A DNA stretch of 64,000 bases from Streptomyces malaysiensis subsp. samsunensis (GCF_024519315.1 NZ_JANIIC010000003.1:1-64000); one strand, 5' to 3'. Positions 29,115-37,457 are shown, counted from the first letter of the stretch. Notes: generated by a model not told the origin, from the letters alone. Made by a program: numbers and translations.

Positions 29115-29561
29115 TCACCTCCGCGCGACGCACACCCTCAGCAGCAGCTCCCGCCCACCGCCGGGCGGGCCGCGCCGACCGGCCTCCCCGGCCGCCCGAC
29201 CTCGCCCGGTCGGCCACCCCACGGAGAACACCACGACGGCCATGGCCACCAGGGCCCACACCGGCAGCGGCAGCCGGTCACGCGTCGGGGTCGCCACACA
29301 CTGGGCACCGCGCTCAGCGGAGACCTCTTGCGGCGCGGCATGCGGCGCCACGGAACCGGCGGCGGCCATCGCCGTGTCCCCATGGTGGCCGCCGGCGGTC
29401 TGCCCGGCGTGCTCCACGGGGGCGGACACGGGCATCGTGCCGTGACAGCCACTGGCCGCCGTGGCGGGAGCACCGTGCATGAGGAACAGGCCCAACAGCA
29501 CCGCGCACACGGCCGACAACCGGGCGACAGCCCGCCCGCGCGCGTACACGGTGTCCATCAC
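29115..29561 (-). CDS. DUF6153-like small membrane protein
   Basis: The 148-residue product has an N-terminal signal-like helix (LSAVCAVLLGLFLMHGAPATA), a His/Met-containing central loop (HGTMPVSAPVEHAGQTAGGHH), and a C-terminal membrane helix (LPVWALVAMAVVVFSVG) followed by a basic tail. This layout matches proteins labelled DUF6153 in streptomycetes. It lies 98 bases upstream of the Met/His-rich lipoprotein gene on the same strand and may be its first operon partner. Function is unknown. Confidence 0.65.
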   Translation of the reverse strand: MMDTVYARGRAVARLSAVCAVLLGLFLMHGAPATAASGCHGTMPVSAPVEHAGQTAGGHHGDTAMAAAGSVAPHAAPQEVSAERGAQCVATPTRDRLPLPVWALVAMAVVVFSVGWPTGRGRAAGEAGRRGPPGGGRELLLRVCVARR

Positions 29562-29616
29562 AGCCTCTCCCTCACCGGCCGCCCTCGGGCCACAGGGCCG
29601 GCAACCACCCCTCGAC

Positions 29617-29635
29617 TATACCCCCTCCCCGTATA
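29617..29635. promoter_or_regulatory. AT-rich palindrome in the promoter gap of the metal-associated genes
   Basis: TATAC (29617-29621) and GTATA (29631-29635) flank a run of C on the plus strand, directly upstream of the leftward DUF6153-like gene. The position suits an operator, and the outer bases recall copper-responsive CsoR sites, but the inner half-sites are not symmetrical, so the regulator is not identified. Confidence 0.35.
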
Positions 29636-29727
29636 CCTGGAAGCGAGGCCAGGCCCTTGTGGTCCAGCTGTTGATCTTCATTCGCCGGGGCTAGACTCAC
29701 GTCGTGGTGGAAGGGGTTTGGTGAGCT

Positions 29728-30798
29728 GTGCGCGGACGGCTGTCTGACGCGGATGCGGACTCCGCGACGCGCGGTTCCGCGACCTTGCGCGATGTGGCCG
29801 CCCTCGCCGGTGTCTCGGCGAGCACGGTGTCGAGCGTGGTCCGCGGCCGCGGGAACGTCCGGGAGGAGACCCGGCGGCGGGTGCAGGGCGCGATCGACGA
29901 GCTCGGGTACCGCCCCAACCTGGCCGCGCGGCGCCTGCGTTCGGGACGCTCCCATGTGATGGGGCTCGTCCTGCCCAGTCTCACCGTCCCGTACTTCCGT
30001 GAATTCGCCGACGCCGTGCTGCGCGAGGCCCAGAAGCACGGGATGTCCGTGCGCATCACCCAGACACATGGCGATGTGCGGCGCGAGCGCGGTGTCTGCG
30101 ACGACCCGTATCTGCGGCATGTGGACGGGATCCTGCTGGTCCCCGTCGCGCTCGGCCAGGAGGACATGCGGGCGTTGACGGTGACGAAGCCGCTGATCGT
30201 GGCCACGGCGTCGTTCACCGCGGGCCGCGTCGACTCCTTCGACACGGACCTGTTCGAGGCGGCGCGCACGGTCGTGGCCCATCTGGTCTCGGGCGGGCGG
30301 CGCCGTATCGCCGCCCTGGCCCCCGGCGAGGTGCTGCCCGCGGAGCGCGACGAGCGCTATCAGGGGTATGTCGCCGGGCTGCGCGATGCCGGGCTGCCGG
30401 TGAGCCGGCGGCGGGTGGTCAGTACGGAGACCGTCACGTTCGCGGCGGGCGCCCATGCGGCGCGGACACTCGTGGAGCGGGCGCCCGAGACGGACGCCGT
30501 GTTCGCGCTCGGCGACGCGCTCGCCCTGGGCGCGCTCCGCGGCCTGCGGGACGCGGGGCGTACCGTGCCGGAGGACATCGCCGTGGTCGGGTTCGGCAAC
30601 GTCGCGCAGGCCGCGTACTGCGCCCCCACCCTCAGCACCGTCGACCCCGGGCGGGAGGAGATGGCGCACCGCGCCGTCGCGCTCCTGGCGGACCGCGCAC
30701 AGGCCCGGGCGACCGGCGCGGTGCTCCCCGAACCGCGCCACCACACGGTCGGATTCCGCCTTGTCGAACGGGAGTCGAGCGCCGTTGCCCGTGAATGA
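29728..30798 (+). CDS. LacI-family transcriptional regulator
   Basis: A 356-residue LacI protein. The N-terminal helix-turn-helix is TLRDVAALAGVSASTVSSVV with the hinge LGYRPNLAARRLRSGRS, followed by a sugar-binding-protein-like core (VMGLVLPSLTVPYFREFADAV, DGILLVPVAL, DAVFALGDALALGALRGLRDAGRTVPEDIAVVGF). The GTG at 29728 follows GGAAGGGG by about twelve bases; TAGACT at 29692-29697 is a likely -10. It overlaps the start of a second LacI gene, an unusual tandem. Confidence 0.88.
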   Translation: MRGRLSDADADSATRGSATLRDVAALAGVSASTVSSVVRGRGNVREETRRRVQGAIDELGYRPNLAARRLRSGRSHVMGLVLPSLTVPYFREFADAVLREAQKHGMSVRITQTHGDVRRERGVCDDPYLRHVDGILLVPVALGQEDMRALTVTKPLIVATASFTAGRVDSFDTDLFEAARTVVAHLVSGGRRRIAALAPGEVLPAERDERYQGYVAGLRDAGLPVSRRRVVSTETVTFAAGAHAARTLVERAPETDAVFALGDALALGALRGLRDAGRTVPEDIAVVGFGNVAQAAYCAPTLSTVDPGREEMAHRAVALLADRAQARATGAVLPEPRHHTVGFRLVERESSAVARE

Positions 30799-31846
30799 GC
30801 CGGAGTCCCCCCGCGGCCGGCCGGCGGTGGTGCGCATGCGCGACGTGGCCGCCGCCGTCGGTGTGTCCGTCAAGACCGTGTCCAACGTCGTCAATGCCAC
30901 CGGGCAGGTGAACGAGGCGACCGTCCGAGCCGTGCGCGCCGCGGTCGAGAAGCTCGGCTACCGTCCCAACCCCCTGGCCCGCGGCCTCAATTCGAGGACG
31001 ACGGATACGGTGGCGCTCGCCCTGCCGGGCCTGGGGTACGGCTACTGCGCGCCCCTCGCCGCCGCGGTCTTCGATCTCGCGGAGGCCGAGGGCATCAGCG
31101 TCGTGATGGAGCCCACCGGGGGCGACCGCGAGCGGGAGCTGGAGGTGCTGCGCAACCGCGGGGGCCTCTCGGACGGTGTGCTGCTGATGCCGACCGCGCT
31201 CACCGCGCGGGACCTGAAGGATCCGCCCTCCCCCGGCCCCACGGTGCTGCTCGGATCGCGCCGGGTGGAGAGCCCCTTCGACAGCGTCGCGTCGCAGGAC
31301 ACCGTCGCGGCCGAGGCCGCCGTGCGGCTGCTCCTCGGCCGTGGCGCCTCGCGCGTCGTACTGCTGGGCGGTGAGCGGAAGGCGGGCGGCGACAGCGCGG
31401 CCGCCGTGCGCACCGACGGATACCGGCACGCGCTGACGGCGGCGGGGCGGAAGTTCGACCCGTCTCTCGTCGTGGAGACGCCGCGGTCCTTCCGGGACGA
31501 CGGGTATGCGGCGATCGCTCGACTGCTGACTCCACTTCCGGGCGGGGAAACGCCGTTCGACGCGGTGCTCGCGCTCGAAGAGCCGCTCGCGCACGGGGCG
31601 TTGCACGCGCTGCGTGAGGCGGGCCGGGACGTACCGGGGCGGGTCCAGGTCGTCGCGTTCGGCAACGACGAGGACGCGGAGTACTCCTGGCCCAGTCTGA
31701 CGACCGTTCAGGCGGATGTCCGCACAATGGCCCGGCGCGCCCTCGACCTGCTCACGGCGCGGGTACGGGAGGGCGCACGCCCGCGGAGCCATGTCGAGGT
31801 GCCGCTCACCATAATCGAACGCGAGTCAACATTTTCTTACGCCTAG
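30791..31846 (+). CDS. LacI-family transcriptional regulator (second of a tandem)
   Basis: A 351-residue LacI protein with HTH VRMRDVAAAVGVSVKTVSNVV, hinge LGYRPNPLARGLNSRTT and an effector domain (LALEEPLAHGALHALREAG, VVAFGNDEDAEYSWPSLTTV). The open frame extends upstream inside the first LacI gene, but the GTG at 30791, eight bases before that gene's stop, begins the homologous sequence. It ends 86 bases before a transporter gene preceded by a 21-bp palindrome, which it or its twin likely binds. Confidence 0.87.
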   Translation: MNEPESPRGRPAVVRMRDVAAAVGVSVKTVSNVVNATGQVNEATVRAVRAAVEKLGYRPNPLARGLNSRTTDTVALALPGLGYGYCAPLAAAVFDLAEAEGISVVMEPTGGDRERELEVLRNRGGLSDGVLLMPTALTARDLKDPPSPGPTVLLGSRRVESPFDSVASQDTVAAEAAVRLLLGRGASRVVLLGGERKAGGDSAAAVRTDGYRHALTAAGRKFDPSLVVETPRSFRDDGYAAIARLLTPLPGGETPFDAVLALEEPLAHGALHALREAGRDVPGRVQVVAFGNDEDAEYSWPSLTTVQADVRTMARRALDLLTARVREGARPRSHVEVPLTIIERESTFSYA

Positions 31847-31849
31847 TCA

Positions 31850-31910
31850 TTGACGGAGAACGTCGCGCGGCCCTAACGTCCACGCAATGCAACGGTTACC
31901 GTAACCGTTG
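31850..31910 (+). promoter_or_regulatory. Promoter and perfect LacI-type operator before the MFS gene
   Basis: TTGACG (31850-31855) and TAACGT (31874-31879) are spaced 18 bp and look like a housekeeping promoter. Immediately downstream, CAACGGTTAC (31890-31899) and GTAACCGTTG (31901-31910) form a perfect 21-bp palindrome around one central C. Binding there would block transcription. The two LacI genes just upstream are the obvious candidates. Confidence 0.65.
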
Positions 31911-31932
31911 AAATCCTCAGTGGAGCCGCTGT

Positions 31933-32470
31933 ATGCCAAGGCCGGACCCGCCGCCCCGGATCACCCCCGCCGCGCGTCGCACCGTGCTCGCCAGCTTCCT
32001 CGGCTCGACCTTCGAATGGTTCGACTTCGGGCTCTACGGAACCACCGCGGCACTCGTCTTCGGCCACGTCTTCTTCCCGACGCAGAGCAGCGCGATCGGC
32101 TCCCTGCTGGCCCTCACGACCACCGCCGTCGGGTTCTTCGCCCGGCCCATCGGCGGCCTGGTCTTCGGGCACTTCGGCGACCGGGTCGGCCGCAAGAAGC
32201 TCCTGATCCTCACGATGCTGCTCATGGGCATCCCGACGTTCGTGATCGGCTTGCTGCCCGGTTACGCCACGATCGGCGCGGCCGCCCCGGTCATCCTGCT
32301 GTTCCTGCGGGTGTTGCAGGGCATCGGCCTCGGCGGTGAGTACGCCGGCGCCGCGCTCGCCACGATCGAGTCGGTGCCGAAGGAGCGGCGCGGCTTCTTC
32401 GGTGCCATCCCGCAGCTCGGCAATCCGGTGGGCGGCATCTTCAGCAGCGGGCTGGTGCTGCTGTGCACCT
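31933..32470 (+). pseudogene. MFS transporter (metabolite:H+ symporter type), N-terminal fragment
   Basis: From the ATG at 31933 the frame encodes the first five or so helices of an MHS-type major facilitator: FLGSTFEWFDFGLYGTTAALVF, GFFARPIGGLVFGHFGDRVGRKKLL (the loop 2-3 signature) and LRVLQGIGLGGEYAGAAL. Homologues are about 430-450 residues. After GIFSSGLVLLCTW at about 32470 the frame leaves the family, and the DNA continues in another frame as the end of a sulfatase. The carrier is therefore truncated at about 180 residues. Confidence 0.75.
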
Positions 32471-32864
32471 GGCTCTCCCCTACGGCCCCGAGGACGTGGC
32501 CGACCAGATGCCCGGACTCATCTTCGACGGCCCGGACGGCGAGCCCCGCTGGGATGAGCTCAACGCGGCCACGCAGAGCGGGCGCCGCCGCAAGGTCCGC
32601 AGCGGGGACTGGACCCTGTACGCCGACATCGTCGGGGACTTCCGCCTGTACAACCTGCGTGAGGACCCGCTGGAACTGGTGGACCGCTGGTCGGACCCGG
32701 CGGCCGCCGACGAACGCGTCAGGCTGCTGTCCCTGCTGGCGGTGTGGCAGATGCGGGCCGAGGACCCGCTGCCCACGGTCCCCGGCGGCTACCGGCTCAA
32801 GCGGGACCCCCGCAACCATCTGGCCCCCTACCGGCATTCCGAGGGAAAGGGACAATCCGCATGA
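32466..32864 (+). pseudogene. Sulfatase, C-terminal fragment
   Basis: The frame ending at 32864 matches the C-terminus of arylsulfatase-type enzymes: LPYGPEDVADQMPGLIFDGPDG, TQSGRRRKVRSGDWTLYADIVGD, FRLYNLREDPLELVDRWSDP. The N-terminal catalytic domain with the formylglycine cysteine is absent. The stop overlaps an ATG (ATGA) that may start a further gene, itself cut off after about 40 bases by the next junction. Transporter plus sulfatase suggests the original locus used a sulfated sugar. Confidence 0.7.
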
Positions 32865-32905
32865 GACAGCGACGGCACCCGCGCGCCGGGAGAACCGGAA
32901 CGAGC

Positions 32906-33104
32906 AGGTGGACGTGGTTGTTCTCGCCGTTGAACTCGATTGGCTCGCATGCGAAGTCGGCGCAGACGGCCCGCCTGATCTCCTCCATGCGCTCAGGTGA
33001 GTGTCCTTGAAGACCTTGTGCCGGTACTTCGTCGCAAAAATCACGTGCGCGTGAAGGGCGAAAGCGCAGTGCCGACCAGTACAGATGTTCTGATATCCAG
33101 CCAT
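32906..33104 (-). pseudogene. tnpA: IS200/IS605 TnpA (Y1 transposase), N-terminal fragment with frameshift
   Basis: From the ATG at 33104 the reverse strand encodes HCAFALHAHVIFATKYRHKVF, then after a frameshift near 33000 RMEEIRRAVCADFACEPIEF and NGENNHVHLLV. These are the first ~65 residues of Y1 single-strand transposases, including the HUH metal-binding histidines (HVHLLV). The part with the catalytic tyrosine is missing; the sequence changes at about 32906. The left end of the element is lost with it, so the copy cannot move by itself. Confidence 0.75.
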
Positions 33105-33129
33105 AACCAACCGTATTAGGGTGATCGGC

Positions 33130-34345
33130 ATGCAGTTGAGGTACAGCTTCCGCCTGTACCCGAACGGTCCTCAGCGCGCGGCGCTGGCCAGGGCGTTCGG
33201 GTGTGCGCGGGTGGTCTACAACCATGCGCTCCGCGCCCGTGAGACCGCCCGCGCCGCAGGCGAGGCGTTCCCGAAAACCGGGGATCTGTCCAAGCTGCTG
33301 ATCACCCAGGCCAAGCTCACCGATGAGCGCGCGTGGCTCGGCGAGGTGTCCGCTGTCGTGCTCCAGCAGTCCCTGCGGGACCTGGACGCCGCGTACCGGA
33401 ACTTCTTCGACGGGCTGAAGGGCAAGCGCCCGCGCATGGGCGCGCCCCGGTTCAAGTCCCGCAAGGACAACCGGCAGGCCGTGCGTTTCACCGCGAACGC
33501 CCGATGGAAGATCACCGCCTGCGGGGACCTGTCCTTGCCGAAGATCGGGGACGTCCGGGTGAAGTGGTCCCGCAGCCTTCCCTCGGTCCCTTCCACGGTG
33601 ACCGTGATCAAGGACGCGGCCGGAAGGTACTTCGCGAGCTTCGTTGTGGCCACCGAGCCCGTCACCTCGGCCGAGAGCGACAGGGTCGTCGGCATTGACC
33701 TGGGGCTGGGGCATTTCGCGGTCTTGTCCGACGGCACGAAGATCGACGCTCCTCGCTTCCTGCGCCGGGCCGAGAAGAAGCTGGCGCGCACAGCAGGCCC
33801 TCAGCCGCAAGGCGAAGGGCTCGAACAACCGGGACAAGGCCCGCATCAAGGTCGCCCGCGCTCACGCGCAGGTGGCAGACGCGCGACGTGAGTTCCACCA
33901 CCAGCTCTCCACCCGGCTGATCCGCGATAACCAAGCGGTCGCGGTGGAGGACCTGGCGGTGAAGGGGCTCGCCCGTACACGCCTGGCCAAGTCCGTGCAT
34001 GACGCCGGATGGTCCGCGTTCGTGGCGATGCTGGAGTACAAGGCCGTGAAGTTCGGCCGTGGCTTCCACCGTATCGGACGGTTCGAGCCGACCTCCCAGG
34101 TCTGCTCGCGGTGCGGTGTCAAGGACGGCCCCAAGCCTCTGCACATCCGAGTGTGGGAATGCGGGGCCTGCGGAGCCGTCCTCGACCGTGACATCAACGC
34201 GGCGGTCAACGTCGCCAAGGCCGCCGGACTGGCGGTGTCAGCCTGTCGAGCGCAGGTAAGACCGGTACTCGTACCGGCCCAGCGCGGTGAAGCAGGAACC
34301 CACCGAGACGGTCAGCCGACCGTGGTAGGAATCCCCGGCCTTTAG
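33130..34345 (+). pseudogene. tnpB: IS605-family TnpB RNA-guided nuclease, one frameshift
   Basis: The gene encodes the usual TnpB layout: an N-terminal wedge domain (LRYSFRLYPNGPQRAALARAFG), a RuvC domain with Asp190 in GIDLGLGHFAVLSDG, the catalytic Glu in VAVEDLAVKG, a four-Cys zinc ribbon (CSRCGVKDG...CGACG) and the last Asp in LDRDINAAVN. All three RuvC acids are present. A two-base loss in a GCGCGC tract near 33785 breaks the frame between EKKLAR and QQALSRKAKG; this is a place where sequencing or slippage errors are common, so the live sequence may be intact. TnpB uses an RNA copied from the element's right end to cut DNA. Confidence 0.8.
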
Positions 34346-34364
34346 GCCGGGGAGCGGAAGTCAA
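34230..34364 (+). ncRNA. Candidate reRNA (omega RNA) scaffold and right end of the IS605 element
   Basis: The tnpB stop lies in the loop of a perfect hairpin, CCCCGGCC (34333-34340) and GGCCGGGG (34345-34352), loop TTTA. It is followed by a GTCAA end-like sequence at 34360-34364, the usual right-end arrangement of IS200/IS605 elements, in which the 3' part of tnpB also forms the guide-RNA scaffold. The guide would then be read from 34365 on. The 5' limit given is approximate. Confidence 0.45.
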
Positions 34365-34419
34365 AGCCCGCATCTGCTCCTGGACGGCGGTGGCCAACAG
34401 CGGTGTTCTGCCGTACGCC

Positions 34420-34949
34420 GACGCCTTCGCGAAGGGGAGGTCCGGCGGGTCGACTACGGGGGCTGCTGGGCGACGTCGGGCGGTGTCCTGTCCGAGACCT
34501 GCGGTGGCACCGGCGGGAACAAGTCGATCGCGGGCTCCACCGGGTGGACCGACTACCGCCTGGCGGGCGACGTACGCATCGACGGCGGGGCGCAGGCCGG
34601 ATTCGTCGTGCGGGCGTCCGACCTGGGCAAGGGGACCGACGCGCTCGACGGATACTACGTCGGTGTGTCATCGCGCCGGATCGTCCTCGGCAAGCAGAAC
34701 GGCGCTTGGCGAGAGCTGGCGCAGACGGCCATCCCCGGCGGCCTGGCCACCGGGACGTGGTACCACCTGACGGTGAAGGCCGTGGGCTGCTCCCTCACGG
34801 TGACCGGCAGGCCCTCGGGCTCCACCGCCACACCGGTCGGCTTCACATACAAGGATCCGGACTGTTCCTTCACCCGGGGCGCGGTCGGGGTACGTGACCA
34901 GGCCGGGACCGCGAGCTGGCGGCATGTGACCGTCACCAGGAGCGGCTGA
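34420..34949 (+). pseudogene. C-terminal LamG/concanavalin-like module of a secreted glycosidase, fragment
   Basis: The frame ending at 34949 encodes a beta-sandwich module: YGGCWATSGGVLSETCGG, AGSTGWTDYRLAGDVRIDGG, GFVVRASDLGKGTDALDGYY, GLATGTWYHLTVKAVGCSL, GVRDQAGTASWRHVTV. Such modules end actinobacterial glycoside hydrolases. No catalytic domain, start or signal peptide precedes it. Upstream is the IS605 right end, with about 55 bases of unassigned DNA between; on the reverse strand these read YGRTPLLATAVQEQMRA, perhaps a piece of another gene. Confidence 0.6.
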
Positions 34950-35000
34950 GCGCCCGTGCGCCGAGGGACCGTCCTTCGCCCGGCGGTGCCTCGGCCCGGA

Positions 35001-36044
35001 TCAGCCAAAGAGCTGTTGGCGCCCGCCGTTCGTGGACTCCCGGGCGTGCAGCCAATGCGGAGCCGTGTGCACCTCGAACGGCAGGGGCTCGGCCGAGCGG
35101 ATGCGGGCCGCCAGGCACTTCACGGCCAGCGAGGCGATGGCGGTCTTGTCGGGGACCACGGATGTGAGGGACGGCGTGCTGTAGAGCGCCTCGTCCGAGC
35201 CGTCGATGCTCGCCACGGCGACATCGTCCGGGATGGTCAGCCCCGCCTCGAACAGGGCGCGCTGGGCCCCGACCGCCAGCAGATCGCTGAAGCAGAAGAC
35301 CGCGTCGGGGCGTACGCGGGCCGGCAGGGCGGCCAGGGCGCGCATCGCCAGCAGGCCGTTGCGCCGGTCGAACTCCTTGATGGCGGGCGCGAGCCGGGGG
35401 TCGTAGGTCACCCCGGCCTCGTGCAGGGCGAGTTGGAAGCCCTCCAGGCGCTGACGGCTGGTCGCCGACGCCTGCTGGTCCACACCGATGGCGGCGATCC
35501 ACGTACGGCCGAGGCCGGCCAGGTGCGCGGTGGCATCGCGGGCCGCCGCAACGTTGTCGATCAGGACGTGGTCGGCCCCCACCTGGTCGCGCTCGTAGCT
35601 GCGCTCCCCGAGCAGGACCAGCGGGAACTCGTTGGCCACGGCGGCGAGTTCATCGGGCGAGACGCCCAGGGGCGACAGGATCACACCGTCCAGCAGGGAC
35701 GCGCCGACGCCGGTCGCCAGGCGCAGTTCCTCGGTCGCGTCGCCCATCGTCTCCTCGATCAGGACGGTCAGTCCCAGGTGCGCGGCCTCGGCCCGTACGT
35801 GCTGGGCGAGTTCGGCGAAGTACGGCGTGGCCAGATCCGGGACGGCGAGGCCGATCAGACCGCTGTGCCCGGTGCGCAGGCGGCGGGCCGACGGGTTGGG
35901 CCGGTAGCCGAGCTCGTGCACGGCCTCCAGTACGCGCTTCCGCGTGGCCTCGGATACGCGGGGAGCATTGCGTACAACGTTGGACACGGTCTTGACCGAA
36001 ACCCCCGCCCGCTCCGCCACGTCCTTGAGTGTCACCGCGGCCAC
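35001..36044 (-). CDS. LacI-family regulator of the hemicellulase operon
   Basis: A complete 347-residue LacI protein: HTH TLKDVAERAGVSVKTVSNVV, hinge LGYRPNPSARRLRTGHS, and an effector domain (LIGLAVPDLATPYFAELAQHV, DGVILSPLGVS, DAVFCFSDLLAVGAQRALFEAG, VAVASIDGSDEALYSTPSLTSV). It is divergent from the Gfo/Idh-led operon, and two dyads with central CG steps lie in the 264-base gap. It probably represses that operon until a sugar or uronate inducer is present. Confidence 0.9.
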   Translation of the reverse strand: MAAVTLKDVAERAGVSVKTVSNVVRNAPRVSEATRKRVLEAVHELGYRPNPSARRLRTGHSGLIGLAVPDLATPYFAELAQHVRAEAAHLGLTVLIEETMGDATEELRLATGVGASLLDGVILSPLGVSPDELAAVANEFPLVLLGERSYERDQVGADHVLIDNVAAARDATAHLAGLGRTWIAAIGVDQQASATSRQRLEGFQLALHEAGVTYDPRLAPAIKEFDRRNGLLAMRALAALPARVRPDAVFCFSDLLAVGAQRALFEAGLTIPDDVAVASIDGSDEALYSTPSLTSVVPDKTAIASLAVKCLAARIRSAEPLPFEVHTAPHWLHARESTNGGRQQLFG

Positions 36045-36140
36045 TGGCCAACCTCCTCACCTGTGTTTCTCCGCATTATGCATGGACTGCGGCGGACTGT
36101 CAGCGCCGGGGTGGCTCGGAATCCCGTTCCGGACGAGGGG

Positions 36141-36201
36141 TTGACCGTGGCGAGATATCGCGGTTACAACGTTGGAACCAATCGATAGCAAGCGGTTGCT
36201 A
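36141..36201 (+). promoter_or_regulatory. Promoter with two LacI-type operators upstream of the hemicellulase operon
   Basis: TTGACC (36141-36146) and TACAAC (36165-36170) are spaced 18 bp. An imperfect dyad GTTACAAC/GTTGGAAC (36163-36178) overlaps the -10, and a second, AGCAAGC/GGTTGCT (36187-36200; arms TAGCAA and TTGCTA), lies just past the expected start point. Both have the central CG of LacI-family operators. Two sites could allow looping or co-operative repression. Confidence 0.6.
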
Positions 36202-36214
36202 CCGAGGGCGTCAC

Positions 36215-36259
36215 GCGGGCAGCCGACTGCTGTCCGTCGGACGGGTCCGGGCTGCCCGC
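36215..36259 (+). other. Hairpin in the 5' leader of the hemicellulase operon
   Basis: GCGGGCAGCC (36215-36224) and GGCTGCCCGC (36250-36259) pair perfectly; a smaller CCGTC-G-GACGG dyad lies inside the loop. The structure is about 50 bases before the first start codon and downstream of the operators, so it would be in the mRNA leader. It may stabilise the message; no riboswitch class is recognised. Confidence 0.4.
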
Positions 36260-36308
36260 CCGTGCCCACGGCGCCGAAGCTCACCGCATATCTCATGAGA
36301 GGGTCCGC

Positions 36309-37457
36309 ATGTCTTCGCACCGCTCCACCACCCCACTGCGCACAGCCGTGGTCGGCACCGGGGGCATCGCGCGCTCCAGCCACCTGCCGGCGCTGCGGAC
36401 GCTCGCCGACGCGGGCGAGGTGGAGCTCGTCGGCGCCGTCGATGTCGACATGGACGCGGTGCGCGCGTTCGCGGCCGGTGCCGGGATCCCGCACGCCTCG
36501 ACGGACCTCGACGCGACCCTGGCAGAACTGCGCCCCGATCTCGTGGTGTTGTGCACACCGCCCGCCGTGCACCGCGACCAGGCGGTGACCGCGCTCGAGG
36601 CTGGCGCCTGGGTGTGGTGCGAGAAGCCGCCGTGCCCCTCCCTCGCCGACTTCGACGCCATCGAGACCGCCGAGAAGCCCGGGGACGCGGGACCGTACGC
36701 CTCCATCGTCTTCCAGCACCGGTTCGGCTCCGGCGCGCGCCATGTGCGGCGGCTGCTGCGGGACGGGGCGTTCGGCCGCCCGCTCGTCGCCCACTGCCAG
36801 ACCACCTGGTACCGGGACGCCGCCTACTACTCCGTTCCGTGGCGCGGGCGGTGGGCGACCGAGGGCGGCGGGCCCGCCATGGGGCACGGCATCCACCAGA
36901 CGGATCTGCTCCTGGACCTGATGGGGCCCTGGAGCGAGGTGCGGGGGATGGCGGCGCGGCTCGTGCACGACGTGGAGACCGAGGACGTGTCGACGGCGCA
37001 GGTGCGGTTCGCGAGCGGCGCCGTGGCCACCGTGGTCAACAGCGTGCTGAGCCCCGACGAGGTGAGCCGGATCCGTATCGACTGCGAGCTCGCCACGATC
37101 GAACTGACCCACCTCTACGGCTACCGCAACGCGGACTGGCGCATCGCCCCGGCCCCCGGTGTCCCCGAGGAGACCGTGGCCGCCTGGCGCGACTTCGGCA
37201 CGGACGAGCCCAGCTCGCACCTGGCCCAGCTCCGCGCCCTGGTGGCCGACATCAGGGCGGGCCGCCGCCACGCGACCAGCGGCGCGGGCGGCCGGCAGAC
37301 GCTCGAGTTCATCACCGCCCTGTACAAGTCCGCGTTCACCGACGCCCCGGTCCGCGCGGGGGAGATCGGCCCCGGCGACCCCTACTACACCGAGCTGCAC
37401 GGCGGCGCCCAGGGCTGGGCGCCGGACACCGCCCGCAAGGAAGAGGCCCACGTATGA
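36309..37457 (+). CDS. Gfo/Idh/MocA-family NAD(P)-dependent oxidoreductase
   Basis: A 382-residue two-domain dehydrogenase. The Rossmann motif is AVVGTGGIARSSHLPAL and the catalytic lysine motif is WCEKPPCPSL; the C-terminal beta-sheet domain carries FQHRFGSGARHVRRLL and the histidine segment GHGIHQTDLLLDLMGPW. Family members oxidise or epimerise sugars, uronates and inositols. It leads the operon and overlaps the DUF6807 gene (ATGA), suggesting the two act on the same released sugar acid. Confidence 0.88.
   Translation: MSSHRSTTPLRTAVVGTGGIARSSHLPALRTLADAGEVELVGAVDVDMDAVRAFAAGAGIPHASTDLDATLAELRPDLVVLCTPPAVHRDQAVTALEAGAWVWCEKPPCPSLADFDAIETAEKPGDAGPYASIVFQHRFGSGARHVRRLLRDGAFGRPLVAHCQTTWYRDAAYYSVPWRGRWATEGGGPAMGHGIHQTDLLLDLMGPWSEVRGMAARLVHDVETEDVSTAQVRFASGAVATVVNSVLSPDEVSRIRIDCELATIELTHLYGYRNADWRIAPAPGVPEETVAAWRDFGTDEPSSHLAQLRALVADIRAGRRHATSGAGGRQTLEFITALYKSAFTDAPVRAGEIGPGDPYYTELHGGAQGWAPDTARKEEAHV

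Noticed and set aside
29617..29635. CsoR copper operator
   Set aside because: Only the outer TATAC/GTATA steps are symmetrical; the inner C-run is not matched by a G-run, so it is listed only as an unassigned palindrome.
31933..33000. A 355-residue continuous frame from the MFS start
   Set aside because: After about 32470 the translated sequence loses all transporter character while the neighbouring frame encodes a clear sulfatase tail; the continuation is read-through in the wrong frame.
35975..35982. CAACGTTG inside the lacI gene resembling the operator at 36163-36178
   Set aside because: It encodes the conserved SNV of the helix-turn-helix; this codon string is expected in LacI genes, so it is not taken as an extra operator.
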